Shown here one piece after another: positions 17,649 to 24,846 of a stretch of 64,000 nt of DNA. Source of the DNA: JAHEEL01 sp942491345. Its GTDB lineage: Bacteria; Actinomycetota; Acidimicrobiia; Spongiisociales; UBA5794. A program made the position numbers and the translations under genes. How positions within the stretch are numbered: the stretch's first letter is position 1; each line of letters starts with the position of its first letter. The DNA is taken from NCBI GenBank assembly GCA_942491345.1, contig CALOAN010000036.1:155421-219420 (forward strand), read 5' to 3'. The notes under the pieces were generated by a model that worked only from the letters and a program-made list of their open reading frames with translations, did not search any database and was not told where the DNA came from.

Positions 17649-18052
17649 GTCGCTCCTTCAACAAGTTCCACGAGCGTACCCCCGAACGCGGACGGATGGA
17701 CGAACGCGATCCGATGTCCACCTCCCCCGATGCGCGGTTCCTGGTCGATGAGGGGCGTTCCGGTAGCTGCAAGATGCTCGATGGCAGCATCGATGTCGGG
17801 CACTGCAAAAGCAACGTGGTGAAGGCCTTCACCCCGTTTGCTGAGGAATCGGCCGACGGGAGACTCGGCGGTCAGCGGTTGCAGGATCTGAAGATTCGAA
17901 CCACCGATCGCGATCATCGCCTCTTCGACGCCCTGTGACTCCACGGTTTCGCGAGACACCGGTTCGGTTCCGTATTGCTCTCGCAGGTCGGCGAGCGCTG
18001 CATCGAGGTTGTGCACCGCGATCGCCACGTGGTCGATGTTGTAGGGGAGCAT
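17645..18052 (-). CDS. mce: methylmalonyl-CoA epimerase
   Basis: A 135-residue vicinal-oxygen-chelate protein that interconverts (R)- and (S)-methylmalonyl-CoA in propionyl-CoA metabolism. Two beta-alpha-beta-beta-beta units are visible, with metal ligands His8 (IDHVAIAVHNLD), Gln in SNLQILQP, His in GEGLHHVAFAVPD and the final Glu in TLVELVEG. The length is typical. It is first of a coupled minus-strand group with the epsilon-like gene and thiolase. Confidence 0.93.
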   Translation of the reverse strand: MLPYNIDHVAIAVHNLDAALADLREQYGTEPVSRETVESQGVEEAMIAIGGSNLQILQPLTAESPVGRFLSKRGEGLHHVAFAVPDIDAAIEHLAATGTPLIDQEPRIGGGGHRIAFVHPSAFGGTLVELVEGAT

Positions 18053-18058
18053 CCGGTG

Positions 18059-18064
18059 ATGCTA
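18059..18064 (-). promoter_or_regulatory. candidate -10 element of mce
   Basis: TAGCAT, six bases before the mce ATG; it overlaps the stop codon of the upstream histidine kinase. Confidence 0.45.
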
Positions 18065-19366
18065 CCTGCCGGCTCCACTGTCGGCCGCGACGGCGTCGGT
18101 CTTCAGTTCAGCCTCCTTGACGAGATCGACGTCTTTGACGAGATCGACGTCGAAGCAGAACTGCGCCCCGACCGGGAATCGATCTTCGTACCAGAGATCG
18201 CCTCCCATCGCCGTGGCCAGCTTCCGTGCAATCGGCAGTCCGAGGCCGACGCCCTGTTCGAGCCGAGCGTCACCCTTTGACAGCTGCTCGAAGTGTTCGA
18301 AGATGCGCTGACGGTCGGACTCGGCAACCCCGCCACCGTTGTCGGCCACGATCACGGTGTAGGTCCCCTCGCGGCGCTCCTCACCGGAGATGTAGACCTC
18401 GTTGCCGCCGTACTTGAGGGCGTTCTCCATCAGGTTGCGCAGAATCTGGCGCAAGCGGGCAGGGTCAGACCAGACCTCGACGTAGACAGGAATGTCGATT
18501 TCGACTGATGTCCTGTCGTCGAACACCATTTCCGCAACCGCTTCTGCAACGGTCAAGATGGTTACATGCTCGAGATGGAATCGGAGGTGACCGGAGTCGA
18601 GACGTGGAATCACCAGGATATCTTCGACGAGGTTCTCGAGGTGCTCCGACTCGCCGCGGAGGATGCTCAGGAACTCGTCGACTTCTGACGGGGGCAGATC
18701 GCGCCAGTGATCCCGGAGTGTCTCGGAGAAACCGGAGATTCCGGTGATCGGGGTCCGCAGTTCATGGGAGACCATCGACACGAACTCGTTCTTGACCTCG
18801 ACGGTGCGTCGTTCTTGCTCGAGGAGCTTCTGCTGACGATCCTGTACCTGGATCAACACTCGTGTGGCGCCGGCGATCAACGCACCGATGGCCAGGAGGA
18901 GCATCACGGTGAGGAAGGCGTCGAACGTACCCTGATTGGTCCGAGAGACAATGCCGGATTCGTGCATTGCCGCCACGGCGACCGACCAGGCCAGGGCATA
19001 GGCGAGCAAGACGCCCGCCATCCGAGCCGGAAGGAGAAGGGCCATGGCGATGATGCCGTACGCGAGGGCTGCGACCTGCACCGAAGTTGATGCCCCGCCG
19101 ACGAGGAACATCGATCCGAGCACGGTGATGTCGATCAGGAGTGTGACGGTCGCGGTGTTCCCATGGTTGCGTCGATACAGAGCATCGATACCCACGACGA
19201 GTCCACCGACGGCATACGCCAATGCGAACGAGCCGTTTCCGGAGGCAAACAAGACGGTCGCGACGATGAACACCGTTGCGGCGACGGCGGTCCGTGCGGT
19301 CTGGTACTCCACACGTATCGACTGATAGTCGATCGGAGCTCGGTCCGTCGACAGCACTGGATTCAC
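18062..19366 (-). CDS. membrane sensor histidine kinase
   Basis: A 434-residue kinase with GTG start at 19366, chosen for the AAGGGG ribosome site; the longer frame overlaps the PHP gene. About six membrane helices fill residues 26-170 with no large periplasmic domain, so it may sense the membrane or an intramembrane signal. A short coiled coil leads to the HisKA box FVSMVSHELRTPITG (His201), N-box LRNLMENALKYGG, G1 VADNGGGV, F-box IFEHFEQLSKGD and G2 GVGLGLPIARKL. No response regulator is adjacent; the lone receiver at 26141 is a possible but unproven partner. Confidence 0.93.
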   Translation of the reverse strand: MNPVLSTDRAPIDYQSIRVEYQTARTAVAATVFIVATVLFASGNGSFALAYAVGGLVVGIDALYRRNHGNTATVTLLIDITVLGSMFLVGGASTSVQVAALAYGIIAMALLLPARMAGVLLAYALAWSVAVAAMHESGIVSRTNQGTFDAFLTVMLLLAIGALIAGATRVLIQVQDRQQKLLEQERRTVEVKNEFVSMVSHELRTPITGISGFSETLRDHWRDLPPSEVDEFLSILRGESEHLENLVEDILVIPRLDSGHLRFHLEHVTILTVAEAVAEMVFDDRTSVEIDIPVYVEVWSDPARLRQILRNLMENALKYGGNEVYISGEERREGTYTVIVADNGGGVAESDRQRIFEHFEQLSKGDARLEQGVGLGLPIARKLATAMGGDLWYEDRFPVGAQFCFDVDLVKDVDLVKEAELKTDAVAADSGAGR

Positions 19367-19424
19367 AAGAACCCCTTCGCGTTCTTGTGGGTCTATCGGC
19401 CGGAACGAGCGCCTTGTTAACCGG

Positions 19425-20264
19425 TTATGGTCGGCGCTGACGGAGTTCTTCGAGCGCAGCGTCCGGCACGATGAGGTCTCCCCAGCCCAATCCGATCTGG
19501 AGGTCGGGCTTCCCCAATCCGTGATAGTCAGATCCGCCCGTTGCAACGAGTCCCAGGTCGGCCGCCACGTTTGCCAGCTGCGTTCGGATCGCGGGTGTGT
19601 GTTCCGAGTAGTAGGCCTCGATCCCGGCGAGTCCCGCGTCGCGCAGGTCCTCGAAGATCGATCTGAGGGTCGCGGCGTCCGCACTGATCGTGAGGGGATG
19701 TGCGATGGAGGTCACGCAGCCCGATTCCCCAGCCAACCTGATGGCGTCGATCGCGGTGAGTCGGTCGCGCTCAACGTACGCTGAGCCGCCGTCGGAGAGG
19801 AGATCGACGAACGCCTCGGAGCGGTGCTCGATCGCCCCGGCCTCGACCAGGGCGTCGGCGATGTGCGGCCGACCGACGGCATCACCAGCAGCCTGGCGCA
19901 GCACGTCTTCCATTGTGATGGGGTAGCCGAGCTCGTTGAGGCGTTCGACGATTCTCCGATTCCGGGTGGTTCGGCCGGTGCGAAGCTCTTCGAGCCGGTC
20001 CTGGAGCGGTCCGGGCTTGGGCTCGAGGAAATAGGCGAGCAGGTGGATCTTCACGTCCGCGTGGTCCACGGAGAGTTCAACGCCGGAGATGAGTTCGATT
20101 GGGAACTGAGCGGCGGCCCTTCGGGCTGCAGGGATACCCGAAAGCGTGTCGTGATCGGTGAGGGCGAGCGCTGTGAGACCGAGGGCAGCGGCTTTCGCGA
20201 CGACCAGGTCCGGCGCGTCGGTCCCATCGGAAGCCGACGAGTGGACGTGGAGGTCGACCGCCAC
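19425..20264 (-). CDS. PHP-domain phosphoesterase (RNase AM / nucleoside 3',5'-bisphosphatase type)
   Basis: A 279-residue PHP-domain enzyme. Metal motifs are VDLHVHSSASDGT at the N-terminus, LALTDHDTLSGIPAA, ISGVELSVDH, the later CVTSIAHPLTI, and ATGGSDYHGLGKP. This order matches the YciV/RNase AM family, which removes 3' phosphate from nucleoside 3',5'-bisphosphates and trims RNA 5' ends. GTG start at 20264, four bases after the small membrane protein gene. Confidence 0.88.
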   Translation of the reverse strand: MAVDLHVHSSASDGTDAPDLVVAKAAALGLTALALTDHDTLSGIPAARRAAAQFPIELISGVELSVDHADVKIHLLAYFLEPKPGPLQDRLEELRTGRTTRNRRIVERLNELGYPITMEDVLRQAAGDAVGRPHIADALVEAGAIEHRSEAFVDLLSDGGSAYVERDRLTAIDAIRLAGESGCVTSIAHPLTISADAATLRSIFEDLRDAGLAGIEAYYSEHTPAIRTQLANVAADLGLVATGGSDYHGLGKPDLQIGLGWGDLIVPDAALEELRQRRP

Positions 20265-20268
20265 GATG

Positions 20269-20433
20269 TCAGCTGAGGATGGTGATCAACACCAGGGCAA
20301 TGACGATGAGAAGGGCGTAGCCGCCGTACTTCTTCGCCAGAGCGAAGTAGTGCTTGCGACGCTGAACCTTTGCCTCGGCTGCTTGTTTCTCAGCGCGATT
20401 TGCCCGCTGTCGCTCCCGCTTGTCGGTTGCCAT
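20269..20433 (-). CDS. 54-residue single-pass membrane protein
   Basis: ATG at 20433 opens a 54-codon frame. It begins with a highly charged N-terminus (MATDKRERQRANRAEKQAAE) and ends with one membrane helix at about residues 37-53 (YGGYALLIVIALVLITIL). TAGCCT lies seven bases upstream of the ATG, and the PHP gene begins four bases after the stop, both supporting a real gene. Function unknown; it could anchor or regulate a partner through its basic coiled N-terminus. Confidence 0.65.
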   Translation of the reverse strand: MATDKRERQRANRAEKQAAEAKVQRRKHYFALAKKYGGYALLIVIALVLITILS

Positions 20434-20440
20434 GGGCGGA

Positions 20441-20446
20441 AGGCTA
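20441..20446 (-). promoter_or_regulatory. candidate -10 element of the 54-residue gene and PHP operon
   Basis: TAGCCT, seven bases before the ATG at 20433. Confidence 0.45.
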
Positions 20447-20560
20447 CCTGACGCGACGCTTGAGCCAAACCCAGCAGCGGATCGGGATGGTCACGGGAAT
20501 CGTCGAGGCCGGAGGTAGGATCCGGCCCGTACAAGACCGCGAAAACGGGAGCTAACAGAC

Positions 20561-21232
20561 ATGTCCTTCTGGGACCAACTCGTCGAGGAGTTCGAGAGCC
20601 TCGGGCAGGTGATTGCAGAGTGGCTGCCGCGCATCATTGTTGCGCTGCTGATCCTCATCATTGGGCGATGGATCCTCAAGTGGATCCGAAAGCTGATCGA
20701 GAAGTTCCTCAATCTGGGCTTCATGCAGGCGATCTTCGATCGTGCCGGCATTACGAGTGCCCTCGCCTCGTCGGATCAGACGGCCGCAGGAATCACCGCA
20801 ACCATTGTCTACGCGTACCTGGTGGTCGTGCTGTGGCTGATGGTGGTCCGGGTGCTTGAGATCCAGTCGCTGGAAGACCTCCTCGAGCGATTCCTCGCGT
20901 GGGTGCCCATGATCCTGCTTGCCGCGATCGTCGTGGTGATCGCTGCTGCGGTGGCGAACTGGACGGCCGGCCTTGTGCGGCCGTTCGCCAACTCGAAGGA
21001 TGTTCCGTGGTTGACGTGGGTCGTTCAGATCCTCATCATCCTGTTCGGCGTTCTGTTTGCGCTCGACATGCTCGAGATCTCCTTCGCCTCGAACATCACG
21101 TTGATTGCCACCGCCGCCATCGGCGTCGCGTTTGCGATCGCCTTCGGCATTGGAGGGATCGACACGGCGAAGAAGTGGTGGGCGAAGTACCTCGCACCAC
21201 GGTCTTCGTCGGGAGACTCGCACGTCAGCTGA
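20561..21232 (+). CDS. MscS-related TM-helix membrane protein
   Basis: A 223-residue membrane protein with about five hydrophobic segments. It carries the 'conserved TM helix' repeat found in MscS-like channel proteins: LPRIIVALLILIIGRWI near the start and ATAAIGVAFAIAFGIGGID near the end, the latter resembling the pore-lining helix of MscS. The cytoplasmic MscS beta domain is missing, so it may be a small channel or a non-channel membrane protein. ATG 20561 is preceded by GGGAGCTAAC. Confidence 0.75.
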   Translation: MSFWDQLVEEFESLGQVIAEWLPRIIVALLILIIGRWILKWIRKLIEKFLNLGFMQAIFDRAGITSALASSDQTAAGITATIVYAYLVVVLWLMVVRVLEIQSLEDLLERFLAWVPMILLAAIVVVIAAAVANWTAGLVRPFANSKDVPWLTWVVQILIILFGVLFALDMLEISFASNITLIATAAIGVAFAIAFGIGGIDTAKKWWAKYLAPRSSSGDSHVS

Positions 21233-21254
21233 CTCGATCGGCGAATCGAATGAG

Positions 21255-21289
21255 AGTGAAGGGGGAGCGCCATGCGCTCCCCCTTCACT
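21255..21289. terminator. bidirectional terminator hairpin, 16 bp perfect stem
   Basis: AGTGAAGGGGGAGCGC, loop CAT, then the exact complement. It lies between convergent genes ending at 21232 and 21293 and can stop transcription from both sides. No long T tract on either strand. Confidence 0.85.
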
Positions 21290-21292
21290 TCG

Positions 21293-22051
21293 TCAGCTCT
21301 CGATGGCGACCTCGTTGATGTAGATCGTCTCGAGGGGCGTGCTCGGCGTCGGGTCGGGGCTGGTCGGCGACTGTCCGAGGGGGACTTCCTGGAGAAGGTC
21401 GAGAATCTCGAGACCCTCCGTGACCCAGCCGAAGATGGAGTACTGCGGAGGGAGGCCGCCGTTGGCGAGCATGACGAAGAACTGGCTCCCGGTTGTCCCT
21501 GGACCGGCATTGGCCATGGCGAGGACGCCGCGGTCGTAGGTCACCACAGGTGGGGGGAACTCGTCCGGGATCACGTAGCCGGGACCGCCCGTGCCGGTCG
21601 CGGTTTGGTCGCCGCCTTGAGCGATGTAGCCGGGGATGATGCGGTGAAACACGGTGCCGTCGAAGTAGCCCTCGGAGGCGAGGAAGACGAACGAGTTGAC
21701 GGTCTCCGGCGCCAGGGACGGGTCCAACTTGATTCCGATATCACCGCAGGACGTCGATATCGTTACGGCGACGGTTGCGTCGGGGCTGAGGCCGGCATCG
21801 GCGGGAGCATCGAACTGCATGGGCGTGAGCGGTTCGGGAGCCTGAGCCCCACAAGCCGTCGGCTGCGCCCGGAAGTCGTCGTAGTCCCGGGGCACGACCT
21901 CGAGTCCGACCTCGGGCAGGGTCGGCGTCGTCGGCCGGGTTGTGGTTGTCGCCTGCTCGCCGGCGGTGGTGGTCGTGGCATCAGATCCGCCGCACGCTGC
22001 AAGGGCGAACACGGCGGCGATGAGGAGGCACACGGCGGTTGTGCGTCGCAT
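21293..22051 (-). CDS. cyclophilin-type peptidyl-prolyl isomerase lipoprotein
   Basis: A 252-residue exported PPIase. Lipoprotein signal MRRTTAVCLLIAAVFALAAC (Cys20), a Thr-rich linker to about residue 45, then a cyclophilin domain with FLASEGYFDGTVFHRIIPG (substrate-binding Arg and Phe in FHRIIPGY), AMANAGPGTTGSQFFVML and SIFGWVTEGLEIL. It probably assists folding of cell-surface proteins. TAGCAT lies eight bases upstream of ATG. Confidence 0.93.
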   Translation of the reverse strand: MRRTTAVCLLIAAVFALAACGGSDATTTTAGEQATTTTRPTTPTLPEVGLEVVPRDYDDFRAQPTACGAQAPEPLTPMQFDAPADAGLSPDATVAVTISTSCGDIGIKLDPSLAPETVNSFVFLASEGYFDGTVFHRIIPGYIAQGGDQTATGTGGPGYVIPDEFPPPVVTYDRGVLAMANAGPGTTGSQFFVMLANGGLPPQYSIFGWVTEGLEILDLLQEVPLGQSPTSPDPTPSTPLETIYINEVAIES

Positions 22052-22059
22052 GAGGCGAG

Positions 22060-22065
22060 ATGCTA
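22060..22065 (-). promoter_or_regulatory. candidate -10 element of the cyclophilin gene
   Basis: TAGCAT on the minus strand, eight bases before the ATG at 22051. Confidence 0.4.
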
Positions 22066-22084
22066 CGTCGAGGTCCCGGATACG

Positions 22085-22254
22085 CGTACCCAGGGTTCTC
22101 CACCCCGCATACGGCGCTGTGGGCCCGCGGAATGGGGGGACGAGCGTACCCAGGGTTCTGAACCCCGTATACGGCGCTGTGGGCCCGCGGAATGGGGGGA
22201 CGAGCGTACCCAGGGTTCTGAACCCCGTATACGGCGCTGTGGGCCCGCGGAATG
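22085..22254. repeat. three tandem 60-bp repeats upstream of lysC
   Basis: Three head-to-tail copies with an exact 60-base period, units beginning at 22085, 22145 and 22205 with GCGTACCCAGGGTTCT. Units 2 and 3 are identical apart from the very end; unit 1 differs at three positions in its first half. The core contains the near-palindromic GGGCCCGCGGAATGG end and GTATACGG centre. Two diverged copies in the opposite orientation follow asd at 24575. Confidence 0.92.
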
Positions 22255-22279
22255 GTTGAGATCATGCGGTTAGGAGGCA

Positions 22280-22307
22280 TTGATGTGCGTCCGTCCACTC
22301 CTACACT
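22280..22307 (+). promoter_or_regulatory. lysC-asd promoter
   Basis: TTGATG (22280-22285), 16-base spacer and TACACT (22302-22307), with the lysC ATG nine bases later. A transcript from here would have almost no 5' leader, and no ribosome site precedes the ATG. Confidence 0.6.
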
Positions 22308-22316
22308 CCTGATCAC

Positions 22317-23531
22317 ATGGCGCTCGTTGTACAGAAGTTCGGGGGCACGTCGCTCGCCGACGCAGATCGAATCAAGAACGTCGCCCGGCGAGTTGTCGAG
22401 ACATACCAGGCCGGCAACGACGTGGTTGTCGTTGTCTCCGCGATGGGGAAGTCGACGGACGGATTGATCGACCTCGCGACCCAGATCTCCGAAGCCCCGC
22501 ACCCTCGCGAGATGGACATGCTCCTCACCGCAGGTGAGCGAATCTCGATGGCACTTGTCGCGATGGCGATCGAGGCCCGGGATGTGCCGGCCGTCAGCTT
22601 CACCGGATCCCAAGCCGGCATTCTGACCACCGCACAACACGGCCGGGCCGAAATCCTGGACATCCGCGCATTCCGCGTTCGCGAGTGTCTCGACGAGGGG
22701 AAGGTTGCGATCGTGGCCGGGTTTCAGGGCGTCAGTCCCGATTCGAAGGACGTCACAACCCTGGGCCGGGGTGGATCGGACGCCACCGCCGTTGCCCTCG
22801 CGGCTTCTCTTGGCGCCGACTTGTGTGAGATCTACACCGACGTCGACGGCGTCTTCACCGCCGACCCGAGGGCCGTGCCATCAGCGACGAAGCTCGACGA
22901 ACTCACATTCACCGAAATGCTCGAACTCGCGAACGCGGGAGCCGGCGTCCTCATGGCGCGAAGTGTCGAGTTCGGTATCCGCTACAACATTCCCATCCAC
23001 GTGCGGTCGTCGTTTCACGATCGGGAAGGCACATGGGTCAAGGAGGAGACGATGGAAGAACCGATCATCCGCGGGATCGCCCACGATGATTCCGAGGCCA
23101 AGTTGACGGTGAAGGGCGTTCCCGATCAGCCGGGAATCGCCGCTGCCGTATTCGAACCCATGGGTGAGGCGGGCGTCAACGTCGACATGATCGTTCAGAA
23201 CATCTCGAGCCAAGGCGTAACTGACATCTCGTTCACTGTACCGGCGAGCGCCGCGGCCACGGCTGTCGAGGTTGCAGAGAAGGTGGCTGCCGAGATCGGA
23301 GCCGCTGGCGTGGACCTGGATCCGGACATCTCGAAGATCACGATCGTCGGAGCCGGGATGAAGTCGGAATCCGGCGTGGCCGCCAAGATGTTCCGCATCC
23401 TCTCGGATGCCGACGTCAACATCGAGATGATCTCCACGTCGACGATCCGCATCAGCTGCGTCGTCCGAGGTGACGACACCGAGGCCGCCGTGGAGGCGCT
23501 GCATCGGAGCCTCATCGAGGAGGCATCATGA
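22317..23531 (+). CDS. lysC: aspartate kinase
   Basis: A 404-residue aspartokinase, the first step of the Lys/Thr/Met pathway. The kinase domain (about 1-245) has KFGGTSLADADRIKNVA, a catalytic stretch SFTGSQAGILTT and LGRGGSDATAVALAASLGADLCEIYTDVDGVFTADPR. Two ACT domains follow (from about 260, AKLTVKGVPDQPGIAA, and about 340, KITIVGAGMKSESG) and would bind lysine and threonine for feedback control. It overlaps asd by four bases. As in corynebacteria, an internal in-frame start probably also makes a regulatory beta subunit. Confidence 0.97.
   Translation: MALVVQKFGGTSLADADRIKNVARRVVETYQAGNDVVVVVSAMGKSTDGLIDLATQISEAPHPREMDMLLTAGERISMALVAMAIEARDVPAVSFTGSQAGILTTAQHGRAEILDIRAFRVRECLDEGKVAIVAGFQGVSPDSKDVTTLGRGGSDATAVALAASLGADLCEIYTDVDGVFTADPRAVPSATKLDELTFTEMLELANAGAGVLMARSVEFGIRYNIPIHVRSSFHDREGTWVKEETMEEPIIRGIAHDDSEAKLTVKGVPDQPGIAAAVFEPMGEAGVNVDMIVQNISSQGVTDISFTVPASAAATAVEVAEKVAAEIGAAGVDLDPDISKITIVGAGMKSESGVAAKMFRILSDADVNIEMISTSTIRISCVVRGDDTEAAVEALHRSLIEEAS
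23040..23048 (+). promoter_or_regulatory. internal ribosome binding site for the lysC beta subunit
   Basis: AAGGAGGAG inside lysC, three bases before an in-frame ATG at 23052, a much stronger site than the one in front of lysC itself. Confidence 0.7.
23052..23531 (+). CDS. lysC: in-frame internal product: aspartate kinase beta (regulatory) subunit
   Basis: An in-frame ATG at 23052 with a strong internal ribosome site would give 159 residues starting MEEPIIRGIAHDDSEAKLTV, made of the two ACT domains only. The known beta subunit of Corynebacterium aspartokinase starts at the same point of the protein (MEEAVLTGVATDKSEAKVTV). The enzyme is therefore probably an alpha2-beta2 complex here too. This is inferred from sequence; no independent promoter is needed. 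Confidence 0.7.
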   Translation: MEEPIIRGIAHDDSEAKLTVKGVPDQPGIAAAVFEPMGEAGVNVDMIVQNISSQGVTDISFTVPASAAATAVEVAEKVAAEIGAAGVDLDPDISKITIVGAGMKSESGVAAKMFRILSDADVNIEMISTSTIRISCVVRGDDTEAAVEALHRSLIEEAS

Positions 23532-24559
23532 AGCGATTCGAATCTCCAACGGTCGCCGTTGTTGGTGCCACCGGAGCGGTTGGCCGCACGATGCAGGCCA
23601 TCCTCGCGGAACGCGACTACCCGGTCGGCAGCATCCGCCTTCTCGCCTCTGAGCGGTCGGCAGGAACCGTGGTGGAGACCCCGTGGGGTCCGGTGACGGT
23701 CGAGGACCTGGCTCACGCCGACCCCGTCGGCATCGACGTCGCGCTCTTTTCTGCCGGAGGCGGCCGGTCCAAGGAGTATGCCCCCCGGTTCGTGGAGGCT
23801 GGGGCAACGGTTATCGACAACTCCTCGGCCTTCCGCATGGATCCCGATGTGCCACTCGTCGTCGCCGACGTGAACGACGAGGCGATCGAAGGGCACACGG
23901 GGATCGTCGCCAACCCGAACTGCACAACGATGGCGTTGATGATGGCCGCGGGCCCGCTTCACGAGGCGGCTGGGATCGATCGGATGGTCGCATCCTCGTA
24001 TCAGGCCACGGGTGGATCAGGCCAGCACGGGATGGCCACGCTCGAACGGGAGATCGAGTGGTTCTCCGGCAATCGCGACGCTCTCCAACACGGTGGATGG
24101 GAGGACCCGGGTGGCGATCTCTACCAACGGCCCATCGCCTACAACGTCCTTCCGATGGCGGGGGCCATCACCGAAGAGGGATACACCGACGAGGAGTGGA
24201 AGCTCGTTCACGAAACAAGGAAGATCCTCGACGCGCCGTCAATCAAGGTCGAGCCGACCTGCGTACGGGTGCCGACGATGGTCGGCCACGGCATTGCGGC
24301 AACGATGTTCTTCAACCGGCCGCTACCGCTTGGCGAGGCGATCGAGGTCCTCTCGGAGGCGCCCGGAGCCCAGCTGTGGGGCGACGATCACGTGCCAACA
24401 CCACTGGACTCTGCCGGCATCGACGATGTGCTCGTCGGTCGGGTGCGCGAGACCGTTGGTGACCGCGGCGGGATCAGTCTGTGGGTGGTTGGCGACAACC
24501 TTCGCAAGGGTGCTGCGCTCAATGCGGTCCAACTCGCGGAGTTGTTGCTCGATCGTTAG
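23528..24559 (+). CDS. asd: aspartate-semialdehyde dehydrogenase
   Basis: A 343-residue ASADH that reduces aspartyl phosphate to the semialdehyde with NADPH. It shows the Rossmann motif VVGATGAVGRTMQAIL, the phosphate-binding SAGGGRSKEYAP, nucleophile Cys in VANPNCTTMALMMA, YQATGGSGQHGM, and the substrate-binding VPTMVGHGIAATMFF with the catalytic His. ATG 23528 overlaps the lysC stop as ATGA, so the two enzymes are coupled. Confidence 0.97.
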   Translation: MKRFESPTVAVVGATGAVGRTMQAILAERDYPVGSIRLLASERSAGTVVETPWGPVTVEDLAHADPVGIDVALFSAGGGRSKEYAPRFVEAGATVIDNSSAFRMDPDVPLVVADVNDEAIEGHTGIVANPNCTTMALMMAAGPLHEAAGIDRMVASSYQATGGSGQHGMATLEREIEWFSGNRDALQHGGWEDPGGDLYQRPIAYNVLPMAGAITEEGYTDEEWKLVHETRKILDAPSIKVEPTCVRVPTMVGHGIAATMFFNRPLPLGEAIEVLSEAPGAQLWGDDHVPTPLDSAGIDDVLVGRVRETVGDRGGISLWVVGDNLRKGAALNAVQLAELLLDR

Positions 24560-24574
24560 GACGGGGCCTCGGGT

Positions 24575-24692
24575 TCCCCCATTCTGCGGGCTCGTAGCGC
24601 CGCATACGAGGTGGAGAACCCTGGGTACGCAGTCTCTCCCATTCCGCGGGCTGGAGGCGCCAAAGAGGACGTCACCAACCCGGGGTATGCGG
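24575..24692. repeat. two inverted diverged copies of the 60-bp repeat after asd
   Basis: CCATTCTGCGGGCTCG...GAACCCTGGGTACGC followed by CCATTCCGCGGGCTGG...CAACCCGGGGTATGC. These are the reverse complements of the three direct units before lysC, with more changes. The lysC-asd operon is therefore bracketed by the family in opposite orientations. Confidence 0.85.
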
Positions 24693-24701
24693 GAATGCGA
24701 A

Positions 24702-24723
24702 ACCCCGCCACAAAGGGCGGGGT
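24702..24723 (-). terminator. terminator downstream of tRNA-Pro
   Basis: ACCCCGCC, loop ACAAAG, GGCGGGGT. On the minus strand the stem is followed by TTTCGC and lies 10 bases past the tRNA 3' end; it may also stop asd transcripts. Confidence 0.7.
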
Positions 24724-24732
24724 CTCGATGAG

Positions 24733-24806
24733 TCGGGACGGCCGGATTTGAACCGGCGACCTCATCGTCCCGAACGATGCGCGCTACCAAGCTGCGCTAC
24801 GTCCCG
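24733..24806 (-). tRNA. tRNA-Pro, anticodon CGG
   Basis: A 74-base cloverleaf on the minus strand. The acceptor stem is CGGGACG with CGTCCCG, the D-arm GCGCAGCTTGGTAGCGC, the anticodon stem ATCGT/ACGAT with loop TTCGGGA (anticodon CGG), and the T-arm CCGG around TTCAAAT. Discriminator A; the 3' CCA is not encoded. Confidence 0.95.
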
Positions 24807-24846
24807 AATGCCGGGATTGTACCCCCGTTCCCGTCCTGGCGTGCGG

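Noticed and set aside
18062..19684. Longer histidine kinase starting at 19684
   Set aside because: The extra 106 residues are antisense-like arginine/serine-rich sequence overlapping the PHP gene; GTG 19366 has AAGGGG.
22085..22254. Coding tandem repeat of 20 residues
   Set aside because: The 60-base period is a multiple of three, but no start with ribosome site exists and the inverted copies after asd do not keep an open frame of the same kind.
22085..24692. CRISPR array
   Set aside because: Units are directly adjacent, with no unique spacers, and no cas genes are near.
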